The translations under genes were made by a program, and so were the position numbers. A stretch of 64,000 bases of DNA. Origin: Candidatus Aegiribacteria sp. Its GTDB lineage: Bacteria; Fermentibacterota; Fermentibacteria; Fermentibacterales; JCC-6. The notes beneath the pieces were generated by a model. That model was not told the DNA's origin. It saw only the letters and a program-made list of their open reading frames with translations, and ran no database searches. The stretch covers positions 1-64,000 of the forward strand of contig JAUVLV010000006.1 in the NCBI GenBank assembly GCA_030600545.1. Direction: 5' to 3'. This document shows, piece after piece, positions 25,642-36,285 of the stretch (the first letter of the stretch is position 1; each line of letters opens with the position of its first letter).

Positions 25642-27779
25642 TTGAACAGCTCCAAATATATCCATGTATTAGCCATTACGTGCTTTACGTAACCTCTTGT
25701 TTCCGTCAGAGGAATCTGCTCTATAAATAGTTCGGGATCGCCATCCTCAAGGGGAAACTCCTCCATCCATTTTGCGGCGTTTCCCGGACCTGCATTGTAG
25801 GCGGCAAGCGCAAGAACCAGCGATCCGTTGAATGCCGAATACTGCCTTGAAAGATACAATGACCCGTACCGTATGGATTTTTCGGGAACGAAAAAATCTG
25901 ATCCTGACAGTACCGGCAGGCCGTACCATCTTGCTATGTCGCCCGCGGTACCGGGCATAAGCTGAATAAGCCCTGATGCTCCCACCCATGACCTTGCCCA
26001 TCTGTTGAAATAGCTCTCCTGGCGCATCAGTCCTGTTACAACCTCAGGCGGAATGTTCATTCCATCTACTGAACTCCAGGTTAGCTCCCGGTAAGGTGTC
26101 GGGAAATAAAAACAGAGAAGATTATCCGGAAGTATACCGATGTTCCCATCTCTCAGATGAAAATCCCATGCACGAAGCAAGGCCAGAGACTTACTGTGTT
26201 CACCCATAAGTGAAAGGGCCGCACAGCGGGTTCCCACATCACAGAGTTCGGTTCCATATAGCATTTCAGAAGCCATCGAACCGTACCCTCGGGACATCAT
26301 GTCAACAGCTTCAGCAGTTACAGAGTTATCGAGTAGACTGATCTGTGAAGTCTCAATATTAAGATAACATGAACCTGTTCTTGCAGCGGCAAGAAGCCCA
26401 TAGAATTCCCAGGGGAACCTTTCTGCGGTTTCGAGAAGAAGTTCATTCTCCCGCCCGGTATCACCTGTTCTGTTTGCGTACCTTGCACTCCAGAAGAGCA
26501 TTTCATCACACCAGGCGGAGAAGGGGTATTTCCCTATCCCTTCTGTCCATATGGAATCACCTGTGTTTCCCCTTCCGCACATGTAGTGACAGAATCCCCC
26601 CCGCCAGTAAGCTCTGGCTTCGCCGAAATCTCCGGAGGACAGGGCTGCCATGTAGGCGTCGGCCGCGGCTGGCCAGTTCCTTTCAGAGTCGTAGTATTTC
26701 GCTGCCAGATAGGCAGCTTCAGACGCCTTTTCATGCCAGGGGTATGAAGCGGCAAACGCAAGGTAACTTTCGTAGTACACTCCGGCAGGCTGCCGAAGAG
26801 CTCTGAGCGCCCTGGCTCGAAAGAGACCAGCCCTGGCTCTGAGAGTATCAGGAGAGTCGGGTGCAATGGAATCATATAACGCAAGAAGTTCGCCGTACTG
26901 TGAAGTATTTCTCAGAATCGCCATCGATACTCCGCTTGCGAAAGAGATGTCGCCTGATACCGTGGCAATGCTGTCTACTAAAGCGGTATATCCATTCTCA
27001 GCAAGTATATCCATGATCAACCAGGATCTTCCCCATTTGCCGGGATCAGTCCTCAGAAGAATAAGAGCGGCTGATAATGATATGTCTCTGCCAAGCCCAA
27101 GGCGATACTCCCAGGTTTCCGCAGAACCCCGCGCCAGGTGAATATCCCTGGCAGCAAGAAGCATATCCAGCCCGCTGCTCTCATAAACCGATGCCAGATT
27201 CAGAGCAGTCTCATCCCACCAGGAACCAGCGGTCTTCAGAGTCAGCTCCAGCTCTTCTATAACTTCATCTCCGAGGAAACCGACAAGGGCGGCATCTGTA
27301 ACGCTCTGATCGATCTGTCCTTTAGTCATACGGCCATCGGCACAGATCATCGCCCTTACAGCCCTTTCTGCAATACAGTCAGGCTCAGAGAGAATACATG
27401 ACATAGGTGATTGGTCCGATTCCATTTGTAGCCATAATAACAGCAGGACATTATCGGAAGGTACAAGGGGCAGAGCCTCAAAAGACCTCCTGGACAGGCC
27501 CAGGAGAGATACTTTCCACCCGTAAAGATCTTCTCCGGTCTCGTGCTGTATGCTGTCAAGAAGAAGGATGCATTCGTCTTCCATTCCCGCTCCGTGATAA
27601 AGGCCGGCAATTCTGTAGAGAATGACATCTCCGGGGATATAATCATCCCTCAGCAGCGAAAGGAGTTCCGAAACCGCCAGTTCATTGCTTCCCGTAAGAA
27701 TCAGCGAATCCGCGCGGTGGAGAGATGCCGGTGCCAGGGGCAATGATACGGCCAGCAGCGTTAGAAGAAATTTAATCAT
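25638..27779 (-). CDS. Soluble lytic transglycosylase, tandem paralogue
   Basis: VVTGLMRQESYFNRWARSWVGASGLIQLMPGTAGDIARWYGLP..LALAAYNAGPGNAAKW; TPR-like N-terminal region. Confidence 0.9.
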   Translation of the reverse strand: MIKFLLTLLAVSLPLAPASLHRADSLILTGSNELAVSELLSLLRDDYIPGDVILYRIAGLYHGAGMEDECILLLDSIQHETGEDLYGWKVSLLGLSRRSFEALPLVPSDNVLLLLWLQMESDQSPMSCILSEPDCIAERAVRAMICADGRMTKGQIDQSVTDAALVGFLGDEVIEELELTLKTAGSWWDETALNLASVYESSGLDMLLAARDIHLARGSAETWEYRLGLGRDISLSAALILLRTDPGKWGRSWLIMDILAENGYTALVDSIATVSGDISFASGVSMAILRNTSQYGELLALYDSIAPDSPDTLRARAGLFRARALRALRQPAGVYYESYLAFAASYPWHEKASEAAYLAAKYYDSERNWPAAADAYMAALSSGDFGEARAYWRGGFCHYMCGRGNTGDSIWTEGIGKYPFSAWCDEMLFWSARYANRTGDTGRENELLLETAERFPWEFYGLLAAARTGSCYLNIETSQISLLDNSVTAEAVDMMSRGYGSMASEMLYGTELCDVGTRCAALSLMGEHSKSLALLRAWDFHLRDGNIGILPDNLLCFYFPTPYRELTWSSVDGMNIPPEVVTGLMRQESYFNRWARSWVGASGLIQLMPGTAGDIARWYGLPVLSGSDFFVPEKSIRYGSLYLSRQYSAFNGSLVLALAAYNAGPGNAAKWMEEFPLEDGDPELFIEQIPLTETRGYVKHVMANTWIYLELFN

Positions 27780-27790
27780 CGTTATCCAGT

Positions 27791-29278
27791 CTAGTGTCTG
27801 AAATGCCGTGTTCCCGTAAATACCATGGACATACCGTGCTGATTCACCGCATCGATTACTTCCTGATCACGCATCGATCCACCTGGCTGCACTATGGCTG
27901 CTATCCCCTCTTCGGCTGCGCGGTCAGGGCCGTCTCTGAAGGGAAAAAAGCCGTCGGAAGCCAGTACTGCTCCCTCAAGGGAATGCCCTTCCCTTTTTGC
28001 CCTTCGAATGGCAAGGTCAAGGCTTTCGATCCTGCTCATCTGACCGGCACCCACACCAAGTGTGCCCATGCTGTCACCAACGACTATGGCATTGCTTTTG
28101 ACTGACCTGCAAACCCGCCAGAGAATGTCCATGGCCGCAAGCTCCCGTTCTGATGGTTCACGTTCGGAAACTACATCGATTTTTTCAAGGCCGGTTACAG
28201 AATCCGGGTCCTGAAAAAGCAGTCCTCCCAGAATACTTCTGATCTGCCTTCCAGCTTTCACACTCTCCGGCATTCTCAGAATTCTCAGCTTCTTTCTTTT
28301 CTGAAGCCGCAGCAGAGCATCCTCATCAAAGGAAGGAGCCATTACTATTTCCAGGAATAGTCCTTTCAATCTGGCGACAAGCTCCATATCCACATTGCAG
28401 TTCAGTGCGAGTATTCCCCCGTACGGAGAGATTCTGTCGGCCCTGAAAGCATTCTCAAAGGCCTCAGCGGGAGTAGCTCCTGTTCCTGTTCCACAGGGAT
28501 TGCCGTGTTTCATGAGAATGGCGGAAACGGAACCTTTCTGCATTTCAACCGCAAGATCCCATGCGGCAGTTGCATCCAGATAATTGTTGTAGCTCAGGGC
28601 TTTTCCACCAAGGATTTCCGCACTTCCAAAACCATTTTTGGGCCATGGAAAATGCACTACAGCCGACTGATGTGGATTCTCTCCGTACCGAAGCTCGGGC
28701 ACAAAACCCCGCTCAAGGCTCAACGAAATATCAAGATCGTAGCGCGATGTAATGTCGAAGGTTCTCGATGCCATCATCCGTCTGAACGCCTCATTGTCAT
28801 GTTCGTTTGAAATCGCTTCAAGTACTGCGGGAAAAATATCACATCCGACAGCTGAAATGACATGGTGCCAGTTTTTTGCAGCTCCGCGGGCCATAGTCGG
28901 GCCACCGATGTCGATGAATTCAACCAGCTCCGGATCAACAGCTTCCATTCCGGCTGTTTTCTCAAAAGGATAGAAATCAACAGCAACCAGGTCGAACACC
29001 GGTTTTCCCTCACTTATTCTGGCTTTCCTGTCTTCTCCTGCGGCAAGGATAGCCGCATGAAGTTCAGGATGAAGGGTCTTCACCCTTCCTTCCAGTAATG
29101 AGCTTATACCTGTGATTTCTTCGGTTGAAACCACATCTGTTCCGCTCTCTCTTATATGCCTGGCCGTTCCTCCGGATGCGTATATCTTCCACCCCATATC
29201 GGAAAGCCCAAGAGTCAGCTCATCGAGCCCTTTTTTGTTCCAGGCACTGATCAGAGCGGTTCTTCTTGCGTCAGCCAT
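27791..29278 (-). CDS. purH: Bifunctional AICAR formyltransferase / IMP cyclohydrolase (start at MADARRTALIS)
   Basis: ALISAWNKKGLDEL..IYASGGTARHIRESG; GRVKTLHPELHAAIL; DIGGPTMARGAAKNW; LRYGENPHQSA; LKHGNPCG; SDGFFPFRDGPDRAAEEGIAAIVQPGGSMRD. Confidence 0.97.
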   Translation of the reverse strand: MADARRTALISAWNKKGLDELTLGLSDMGWKIYASGGTARHIRESGTDVVSTEEITGISSLLEGRVKTLHPELHAAILAAGEDRKARISEGKPVFDLVAVDFYPFEKTAGMEAVDPELVEFIDIGGPTMARGAAKNWHHVISAVGCDIFPAVLEAISNEHDNEAFRRMMASRTFDITSRYDLDISLSLERGFVPELRYGENPHQSAVVHFPWPKNGFGSAEILGGKALSYNNYLDATAAWDLAVEMQKGSVSAILMKHGNPCGTGTGATPAEAFENAFRADRISPYGGILALNCNVDMELVARLKGLFLEIVMAPSFDEDALLRLQKRKKLRILRMPESVKAGRQIRSILGGLLFQDPDSVTGLEKIDVVSEREPSERELAAMDILWRVCRSVKSNAIVVGDSMGTLGVGAGQMSRIESLDLAIRRAKREGHSLEGAVLASDGFFPFRDGPDRAAEEGIAAIVQPGGSMRDQEVIDAVNQHGMSMVFTGTRHFRH

Positions 29279-30014
29279 TGTCCTCCATCCATTTTCTTGC
29301 ATCAAAATATACCGTTGGATTCCTTTTATGTTCCGTGGACTGAACCATCTTCTCAATTATTGAAGCTGCTTCCCCGGAGATATCTCCTTCCTGAAAATAC
29401 GCCCTGATATCCCGGTATGAAACTCCCATTTCCCCCTCATCGCTCTGCCCTGGCCATAACCCGGCAGACGGAACTCTGTCAATGACCCGGCGTGGCAGCC
29501 CCAGTGTCGCTGCAAGTTCTTTTACCTCATCCTTGAACAATCTGCCTATGGGGAGAAAATCTGAAGCTCCGTCCCCCCACTTCGTCCAGTAACCTACAAG
29601 TATTTCAGAGTAATTACTCGTTCCCAGAACAAGCCTTCCCGAAGAATGTGCATAGAGCATTATCATTCTGAGCCGCGATTTGACATTTGCCAGGTTCATT
29701 ACGGATGAATCATCAAGTTCATCGGTAAAGGATTGAAATATCCGGGACAGGTCAATAATCTTGTAGACGATCTCCAGATGCTCCGCTATCCTCACTCCGT
29801 CATCCGTATCCGACTGCATGCTCCCGCACGGCATTATCAATCCAAATACATTCTCATTTCCCAGGGCTTCAGCACATAGCGCGGCTGAAACAGCGGAATC
29901 AAGACCTCCGCTCAGGCCGACAACCACACCTGTTGCCGATGCTTCAGATATGATCTGTCTTATCCATTTCTCAATCGAATTTGCCAATGCTCTGTAATCA
30001 GTTATCTGTCCCAT
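29271..30014 (-). CDS. nadE: NAD(+) synthase (NH3-dependent)
   Basis: VVGLSGGLDSAVSAALCAEALG; GTSNYSEILVGYWTKWGDGASDFLPIGRLFKDEV. Confidence 0.94.
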   Translation of the reverse strand: MGQITDYRALANSIEKWIRQIISEASATGVVVGLSGGLDSAVSAALCAEALGNENVFGLIMPCGSMQSDTDDGVRIAEHLEIVYKIIDLSRIFQSFTDELDDSSVMNLANVKSRLRMIMLYAHSSGRLVLGTSNYSEILVGYWTKWGDGASDFLPIGRLFKDEVKELAATLGLPRRVIDRVPSAGLWPGQSDEGEMGVSYRDIRAYFQEGDISGEAASIIEKMVQSTEHKRNPTVYFDARKWMEDNG

Positions 30015-30017
30015 AAC

Positions 30018-32081
30018 CTATTCCCTTACCGGCTTTAATGATAACTTTCTTTCCATGGGCTCAACTTTGAGAACCTCAACTTCAATAAGTGAACCTTCAT
30101 GATAGGGTCCTCCGGATTCTGTGAAAGGAATTCCGGCTCGTCTAATATCGTTTTTGTGAGCCATCCCCTCTACAGGAACACCCTCAATCCTTACGAAGAT
30201 ACCAAAGCTCTTAATACCGGTAACCACACCATTGAAAACCTTTCCAATATTTTTTGACAGAAACAGAAGAGCCATAAGTTCTTCAGCTTCCCTCTCCGCG
30301 CTCTCAGCATTGTCCTCATTCGCGTTGCATAACTCAGCGAGTCCTGCAAGGTCGGAACCCTGAGCCGGGATTTCGCCTCTTTCCAGAACGGCCAGAACCT
30401 GGTGAACAATCAGGTCGGGATAGCGGCGGATTGGGCTTGTGAAATGCAGATAGCTTCTCAGCGCCAACCCGAAATGCCCCGTATTCGACGGAAGATAGAC
30501 AGCTTTCTGCATCGATCTGAGGATATACTCAATGGCAAGGTCATGCAGGGGTGAATCCCGCAGGCTGTCCAGTATCTTCTTCAGAACGGCAGGGCTGTGT
30601 ATCCTTCCCCCCGGAAGTGAAATGTCAAGCTGATCAAGTTGTTGCGCAAGACGCTCCTCGGATACGGAGTCAGGATCATCGTGTACTCTGAAAATAACAG
30701 GCAGTCCTGACCAGATGCAGTGATCCGCGACAGCCCTGTTGGCCTCCACCATGAAATTCTCGATCAGTCTGTGTGCCCTGTCTGAAGGTACTGCTCTGAA
30801 ACCATCAGGCCAGCCGTCCTCTCCAAAAACAGTCCGGTATTCTCTGCTCCCCAGATCAAGAGCGCCCCTTTCCTCGCGGAGGGAATCAAGGTCCGCAGAA
30901 AGTGCTCCCATGGAGTTGAACAGCTGCTGGAGTTCGCTATCGGATCCTTCGCCCTCAAGGTACTCCAGAGCTTCTTCGTAGGTCATTCTTCTGCTTGAAC
31001 GTATTACGGAGGGAACGATAGTGAAATCCAGGCGTTCACCGGTAGAATCGAATTCCATCACCACTGTTCTAGCAGGTCTTTCCTCACCTGGTTTCAGGCT
31101 GCACGCCCCGTTGGAAAGCACCTGGGGAATCATGGGCAATACTCTGTCAGGAAGATATACACTTGTCCCCCTGCGCTGCGCTTCTTCATCCAGTTGACTG
31201 CCGGGGGTAACGTAATGAGCGACATCTGCTATATGAACGTACAGAATCCTGATATCGCCCTTAATCACTATTGAAACAGCATCATCAAAATCCCTGGCAT
31301 CCACGGGATCAATGGTAATGGTTGGAAGATCCCGGAAATCCTCTCTTCCTTCCAGAGTCCAGGGTTCGGAAGCCAGTTCTTCAGCTTTTAATATCACACT
31401 TCTGGGGAATTTATCAGGAATGCCATGATCAAGCACAACCGAATCTATCAATGCACCCGGAGAGGAGGGGCTGCCAAGGTCCTTCTTCATATCGGCTGCC
31501 AGTTTCCTTCCCGAATAGTCCAGTTTCGCGAATACAAGCCTTCCCTGCGTGATATCCGCAGCGGAATCTGTTCTCAATAGTATATTTCTGGGAAGCACCG
31601 GGTTAACGGGATCGATCACCCATTTTCTTCCTCTTTTCCTTGCTACACCGCTTATTCCCTGCCTGCGGCGTTTCAGGACAACCTCGACCTTTCCCCTGTA
31701 CCGGGCTTCTCCCGGAAGCGCTCCAAGCTTTCTGACCATGACAGAATCACCATCAAGCGAACCGGCATCATTGCGGGGATCTATCTCTATCCGATCTCCA
31801 TCGGTTTTAACGAAACCACTGCCGTCAGCACGCTTGATGATGATTCCACTCGATATTCCAAGTTCCGATGGAAGCGCATACTTCTCGCTTTCCGCAGTCC
31901 ACAGCTGCCCTTTTTCAACAAGCTGCTCCACAACTCCCGAGAGGTGAGGGTGAACGCCTTCCAACCGTTTTGCGATCTGCTGAAAAGTCAGCCTTGATGA
32001 GGGTTCGCGCTGAAACAGTTCCAGCACTGCATCAGAGGATACTTCACGGGACCGGGAAGGATCTGGTGTGCCGGTCGCCAT
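30018..32081 (-). CDS. rnr: Ribonuclease R
   Basis: TITIDPVDARDFDDAVSI; LYVHIADVAHYVTPGSQLDEEAQRRGTSVYLPDRVLPMIP; HFTSPIRRYPDLIVHQ; C-terminal S1. Confidence 0.96.
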   Translation of the reverse strand: MATGTPDPSRSREVSSDAVLELFQREPSSRLTFQQIAKRLEGVHPHLSGVVEQLVEKGQLWTAESEKYALPSELGISSGIIIKRADGSGFVKTDGDRIEIDPRNDAGSLDGDSVMVRKLGALPGEARYRGKVEVVLKRRRQGISGVARKRGRKWVIDPVNPVLPRNILLRTDSAADITQGRLVFAKLDYSGRKLAADMKKDLGSPSSPGALIDSVVLDHGIPDKFPRSVILKAEELASEPWTLEGREDFRDLPTITIDPVDARDFDDAVSIVIKGDIRILYVHIADVAHYVTPGSQLDEEAQRRGTSVYLPDRVLPMIPQVLSNGACSLKPGEERPARTVVMEFDSTGERLDFTIVPSVIRSSRRMTYEEALEYLEGEGSDSELQQLFNSMGALSADLDSLREERGALDLGSREYRTVFGEDGWPDGFRAVPSDRAHRLIENFMVEANRAVADHCIWSGLPVIFRVHDDPDSVSEERLAQQLDQLDISLPGGRIHSPAVLKKILDSLRDSPLHDLAIEYILRSMQKAVYLPSNTGHFGLALRSYLHFTSPIRRYPDLIVHQVLAVLERGEIPAQGSDLAGLAELCNANEDNAESAEREAEELMALLFLSKNIGKVFNGVVTGIKSFGIFVRIEGVPVEGMAHKNDIRRAGIPFTESGGPYHEGSLIEVEVLKVEPMERKLSLKPVRE

Positions 32082-32082
32082 A

Positions 32083-33099
32083 TCAGAGAACCTTTTTACT
32101 GACAGGTACCAGAAGAGAGACTGATCCGTTTTCAGTATTCCATCTGTTCAGTTTGAATATCATACCGGTATGAAAAGCCATCAGTGAAGCCCTGGTGAGC
32201 AGGTCAGCAGCAGAATCCATGTTGTTGAGGCAGAGTCCGGAACCCTTCGGAGGGGAAGTCCATTTTATTCTGAACTCCGCCGCGTTCCCCCGGGGGGACG
32301 CAATCATCCTTATGGATCCGATGCCGTTAACAGAAATCGTAGTTGAGGCGACAATGAGCCCGATGAGAAGGTTCATCCGGTTTTTACTGACAGGAAGTTT
32401 CCGGGGCATTCCTTCTTTTTCCTCGTACGAGAATTCAACGGATGTTCCACTCGACATCTGGCCGAGTTCAAGTATGTCCGCTTCGTTCCCTAAGGTCCAT
32501 TCACTTTTAACATCAGGTGTTGAGTATATGGCCAGTCTTTCCAGGAAGCTCCTCAGTTCCTCCGTACCCTCAAGCGCAATAGAGAGTTTTTCCTTCACCT
32601 TATCAGACTGACTGCTGTGAAATTCAGCAAGTTCTACGTTTCCCATTATCCTCGCGAGGATATTGTTCATGTTATGAAGGAAGAATGGAAGAAGAGAACC
32701 GGTTCGCTCCCATAGAATGAGGTTCAGGTTCGCTGCTTCCCCGGCATCAATTCCAGCATAACAGATCATCTTTCTTAATACATCCAGGGAGAAATCACAC
32801 ATCTGAAGAAATACAGGAAACCCGGTTCCGGAATCGGGTGAAAATGGGAGTATGACAGCTGACAGAACATCTGGAGAAAGATGCTTCCCCTCCGTTTCCG
32901 TGTACATAATCTCAAGTTCCTTCTTATCACATGGGCAGAAAATCGCGAAGATCATTCTTTCGGGATAATCAAGTTCCTTTAATTTTTCAACTGTTATGCA
33001 GGATGATGGAATTCTGCCCTCAATCAGTTCACAGATATTTTCCCTTTCACTTCCTGTTAAAACAACTAACCCCTGTCTGCTGTTATCCATATTAAACAC
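32083..33099 (-). CDS. Degenerate histidine-kinase-like protein (H-box-like LHNMNNILARIMGNVELA; ATPase motifs poor)
   Basis: Only the H-box-like motif is recognisable; C-terminal domain lacks clear G boxes. Confidence 0.4.
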   Translation of the reverse strand: MFNMDNSRQGLVVLTGSERENICELIEGRIPSSCITVEKLKELDYPERMIFAIFCPCDKKELEIMYTETEGKHLSPDVLSAVILPFSPDSGTGFPVFLQMCDFSLDVLRKMICYAGIDAGEAANLNLILWERTGSLLPFFLHNMNNILARIMGNVELAEFHSSQSDKVKEKLSIALEGTEELRSFLERLAIYSTPDVKSEWTLGNEADILELGQMSSGTSVEFSYEEKEGMPRKLPVSKNRMNLLIGLIVASTTISVNGIGSIRMIASPRGNAAEFRIKWTSPPKGSGLCLNNMDSAADLLTRASLMAFHTGMIFKLNRWNTENGSVSLLVPVSKKVL

Positions 33100-33763
33100 T
33101 CTTCCCTTTCCAGTGTCTGCACGGTTTCACAAGCGGTACAAATCTTACCGGAAGTGATTTCTTCATAATCAGGTTATCGCCATCTCTGGTAACTGATATC
33201 AATCTCTGTTGCCATTCTCCCGAAGGTAAAACCAGTCTGCCACCATCCGGGCTCAGCTGCTTTTCAAGTTCATCGGGTATGCTCACAGGAGCAGCTGATA
33301 CGATTATCCCATCGTATGGAGCTGCGGGACTCCACCCCTGATATCCGTCTGCGTTAATGAACTTGATATCCGCATCGGGAACAACGGCAGGAACAGCCTT
33401 CTTCGCGCTGACGATCAGATCCGGTATAAGCTCAAGTGTTACTACTTCCATACCCATTGAAGCAAGGATGGCTGTCTGGTAACCTGAGCCTGTCCCTATT
33501 TCAAGTATTCTGTCTCCCGGTTCGATCTCAAGCATCTGAATCATGAAAGCAACAATAAAAGGCTGCGATATCGTCTGCCCGAATCCAATGGGATAGGGAT
33601 AGTCGCCGTAAGCGTCAGCAAGCCTTGTACCGGGGGGAACAAATTTTTCTCTTGGTATTTTCATGAAAGCATTGAGAATACGTTCATCGTCAATTCCCGC
33701 ACCTGCAAGGTCTCTTCGAACCATTCTCATTCGGAGAATGGCTGATGATGATTCAGAATTCAA
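33092..33763 (-). CDS. pcm: Protein-L-isoaspartate O-methyltransferase (TTG start, TTGA overlap with rarA stop)
   Basis: PREKFVPPGTRLADAYGDYPYPIGFGQTISQPFIVAFMIQMLEIEPGDRILEIGTGSGYQTAILA. Confidence 0.93.
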   Translation of the reverse strand: MNSESSSAILRMRMVRRDLAGAGIDDERILNAFMKIPREKFVPPGTRLADAYGDYPYPIGFGQTISQPFIVAFMIQMLEIEPGDRILEIGTGSGYQTAILASMGMEVVTLELIPDLIVSAKKAVPAVVPDADIKFINADGYQGWSPAAPYDGIIVSAAPVSIPDELEKQLSPDGGRLVLPSGEWQQRLISVTRDGDNLIMKKSLPVRFVPLVKPCRHWKGKSV

Positions 33764-35085
33764 GGATTTCCTCTCTCCTTCCTTGCATTTTCTCTCAGCC
33801 TTTTCCACTCAGCCAGTTTTCTGATCACTGCTGCTTCCCTCCCGGATTCCGAAGGAACGTAATATTCCTCTTCCTTCATCCCATCGGGAAAATTCATGTG
33901 GGTTACAATACCACCCGGCTGTGAATGAGCATACTGGTAATCTCGTCCGTAATCCAGTCTTTTCATAAGTTTCGTTGGCGCGTTCCTGAGATGCAGCGGA
34001 GCTGGAAGACTGCCGCTCTGCGAAGCGGATGAAACGGCTTTCTTCCAGGCAGTGTAGACGGAATTGGATTTGGGCGCCAGGGCAAGGTAACACGCTGCTT
34101 CCGCAAGGGCAAGATCTCCCTCGGGAGAACCCAGAAATCTCCAGGAATCTGTAGCCCTCATCGCGACTGTAAGCGCGGACGGGTCAGCAAGGCCGATGTC
34201 TTCGGTGGCAAATCGTATCATCCTTCGAGCAATGTAAAGAGGGTTCTCACCTGATGTTATCATCCTCGCAAGCCAGTACAGCGAGGCGTCTACATCTCCG
34301 GAACGAAGTGATTTGTGAAGTGCGCTGATAAGGTTGTAATGCTCTTCTCCGGATTTATCATAGCAAAGCGGTGAGGAGAGAATCGCCTTTTCTGTCAGTT
34401 CAACCGTTATTTTCTTCCCGGAAGCCATTCCCGCCAGAAGTTCAAGCATATTCAAAGCCCGTCTGCCGTCTCCATCCGCTGCCGCAGCAATCCTGCTGAG
34501 TACCCCTTCCTGAATACCCCCGGGGTTCATCTCACTGAATACGGTGTGATCGGCAGTCCTCTTCAATATCGATTCAATGTGCGATTCCTCAAGCCTTTTA
34601 AGAACGTAAACCGTACATCTGCTGAGAAGAGGGGCGATTATCTCAAAGGATGGATTCTCCGTAGTAGCACCCGCGAGGGTTACGGTGCCGTTTTCCACAT
34701 GTGGAAGGAAAGCATCCTGCTGAGCTTTGTTGAACCTGTGAATCTCATCTACGAAGAGCAGTGTCTTCATACCATTCCGCCTGAGCCTTGAAGCATCAGC
34801 CACTATGGCTCTTACCTGTTTGACCCCACCGGTAACAGCGCTGAATCGAACGAAATTCTGTTTGGCATACTCAGAAACGAGCAGTATAAGAGTTGTTTTT
34901 CCGGAGCCCGGCGGCCCCCAGAGAATGAACGAGCCAAGAACACCTTCCGTAATAGCCTTCCTGAAAGGCGCGTCTTCCGACAATAGATGATCCTGTCCCG
35001 CCACCTCCTCCAGTTTTCGGGGTCGGAGGAGATCAGCAAGGGGCGGTTTCGGTTCTTTTCCATTGATACTATCAAGCAGGTTCAT
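33760..35085 (-). CDS. rarA: Replication-associated recombination protein A (MgsA/RarA AAA ATPase)
   Basis: PLADLLRPRKLEEVAGQDHLL; LWGPPGSGKTTL; LFVDEIHRFNKAQQDAFLPHVENG; LAGATTENPSFEI. Confidence 0.95.
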   Translation of the reverse strand: MNLLDSINGKEPKPPLADLLRPRKLEEVAGQDHLLSEDAPFRKAITEGVLGSFILWGPPGSGKTTLILLVSEYAKQNFVRFSAVTGGVKQVRAIVADASRLRRNGMKTLLFVDEIHRFNKAQQDAFLPHVENGTVTLAGATTENPSFEIIAPLLSRCTVYVLKRLEESHIESILKRTADHTVFSEMNPGGIQEGVLSRIAAAADGDGRRALNMLELLAGMASGKKITVELTEKAILSSPLCYDKSGEEHYNLISALHKSLRSGDVDASLYWLARMITSGENPLYIARRMIRFATEDIGLADPSALTVAMRATDSWRFLGSPEGDLALAEAACYLALAPKSNSVYTAWKKAVSSASQSGSLPAPLHLRNAPTKLMKRLDYGRDYQYAHSQPGGIVTHMNFPDGMKEEEYYVPSESGREAAVIRKLAEWKRLRENARKERGNP

Positions 35086-35135
35086 TTGAATCGAAAATAA
35101 ACTATTAGGAACATGAAAGGAAGGGAAAGATTGAA

Positions 35136-35162
35136 GATGCCCGGCTTTGAAGGCCGGGCATC
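35136..35162 (-). terminator. Hairpin terminator downstream of the 35182-36198 lipoprotein gene
   Basis: gatgcccggc / gccgggcatc perfect 10 bp stem. Confidence 0.7.
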
Positions 35163-35181
35163 ATTATAGAAAATATTGTTA

Positions 35182-36198
35182 CTAGTTCAAGCCTCTGCTT
35201 GGGGAGCCACCCATGGCGCCCATCTGCGATTGCATTCCCTGAAGGAACATCATAGCCTGAATTGTCTGTGCTGGTTCACCGGGAAGAAGGTTCTCGGCGC
35301 CGCTGAAACCGTATCCCTTTACCTCAACGAAATGGGTTTCGCCGTCGCTGGATACTTTAGCGTAAGCAATGGGAATAAGTGGAAGCTCTGATGAAAGAAC
35401 AGCTTCTGCTTCGCCTTCAGGATGCACAATGGTGAATTCCATTCCCTGAATTGTACTTCCCGCGACATCAACAGAGGTCTCGTTCATGCTGAACTGCATG
35501 TTATCAAGCTCGTCCATGAATTTATCGAGGTCTTCCTGTCCGCTCTCGGCTTCGAAGCCCTGGGTAAAGCCCTGCTGGAACTGTTCCTTGAATGCAGGAT
35601 CGTCCATCATTTCCTCAAGAAATTCAGGTACACCGGCAAGATCGATGGCCATGACCATTCCCTGCTGATCGTATTTTACTATTCTGATGGCGCCGATCAG
35701 TTCAATTGCCATATCCATGTTCTCTTCGCTGCCGAACATTTCAGCCATGTTGCCTGCATCGGACACATTCTCACGGATATATGCTGCAGGATCGGCCACG
35801 AAAGTACCAAACTGATCTTTGTAATCACCCATGGCATTTTCCATACCTTCAGCATCAACAAGCAACTGTGCTACGAAATCAGTAGTGCTGATCTGCACCC
35901 AGTAGCACTCGGTTCCCTGGTTGGTCTCGGTTCCTACTACAGAGATCGTAAGCGTTTCTCCCAGATCGTCAGCACTGTATTCGATCCACTGTCCGACAGC
36001 CATTTCAGGATTATCCAGATCGAAACCCTCAATTGAGACAACTTCATGATCCCCGTCGTCGCCGTGGGCATCATCACCGTTGCTGTCCGAGACAGTTTCT
36101 CCGTTATCTCCGCCATTACCAGCCTGGTCAGCCTGTTCTCCGCATCCGAAGAATGCAAGACCAATGACCATTACTACTATAAAAAGCAGCTTTGACAT
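35182..36198 (-). CDS. Hypothetical lipoprotein
   Basis: MSKLLFIVVMVIGLAFFGCGEQADQAGNGGDNG (signal + lipobox, acidic/Gly linker). Confidence 0.7.
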   Translation of the reverse strand: MSKLLFIVVMVIGLAFFGCGEQADQAGNGGDNGETVSDSNGDDAHGDDGDHEVVSIEGFDLDNPEMAVGQWIEYSADDLGETLTISVVGTETNQGTECYWVQISTTDFVAQLLVDAEGMENAMGDYKDQFGTFVADPAAYIRENVSDAGNMAEMFGSEENMDMAIELIGAIRIVKYDQQGMVMAIDLAGVPEFLEEMMDDPAFKEQFQQGFTQGFEAESGQEDLDKFMDELDNMQFSMNETSVDVAGSTIQGMEFTIVHPEGEAEAVLSSELPLIPIAYAKVSSDGETHFVEVKGYGFSGAENLLPGEPAQTIQAMMFLQGMQSQMGAMGGSPSRGLN

Positions 36199-36285
36199 GT
36201 TTTTCCTTTCAGTTTGAATTAACAGTTGCGATATTTGTTCTGGTAAGGTGTAACTATGCGAAATTCAATGCATTTAGTCAAATAT

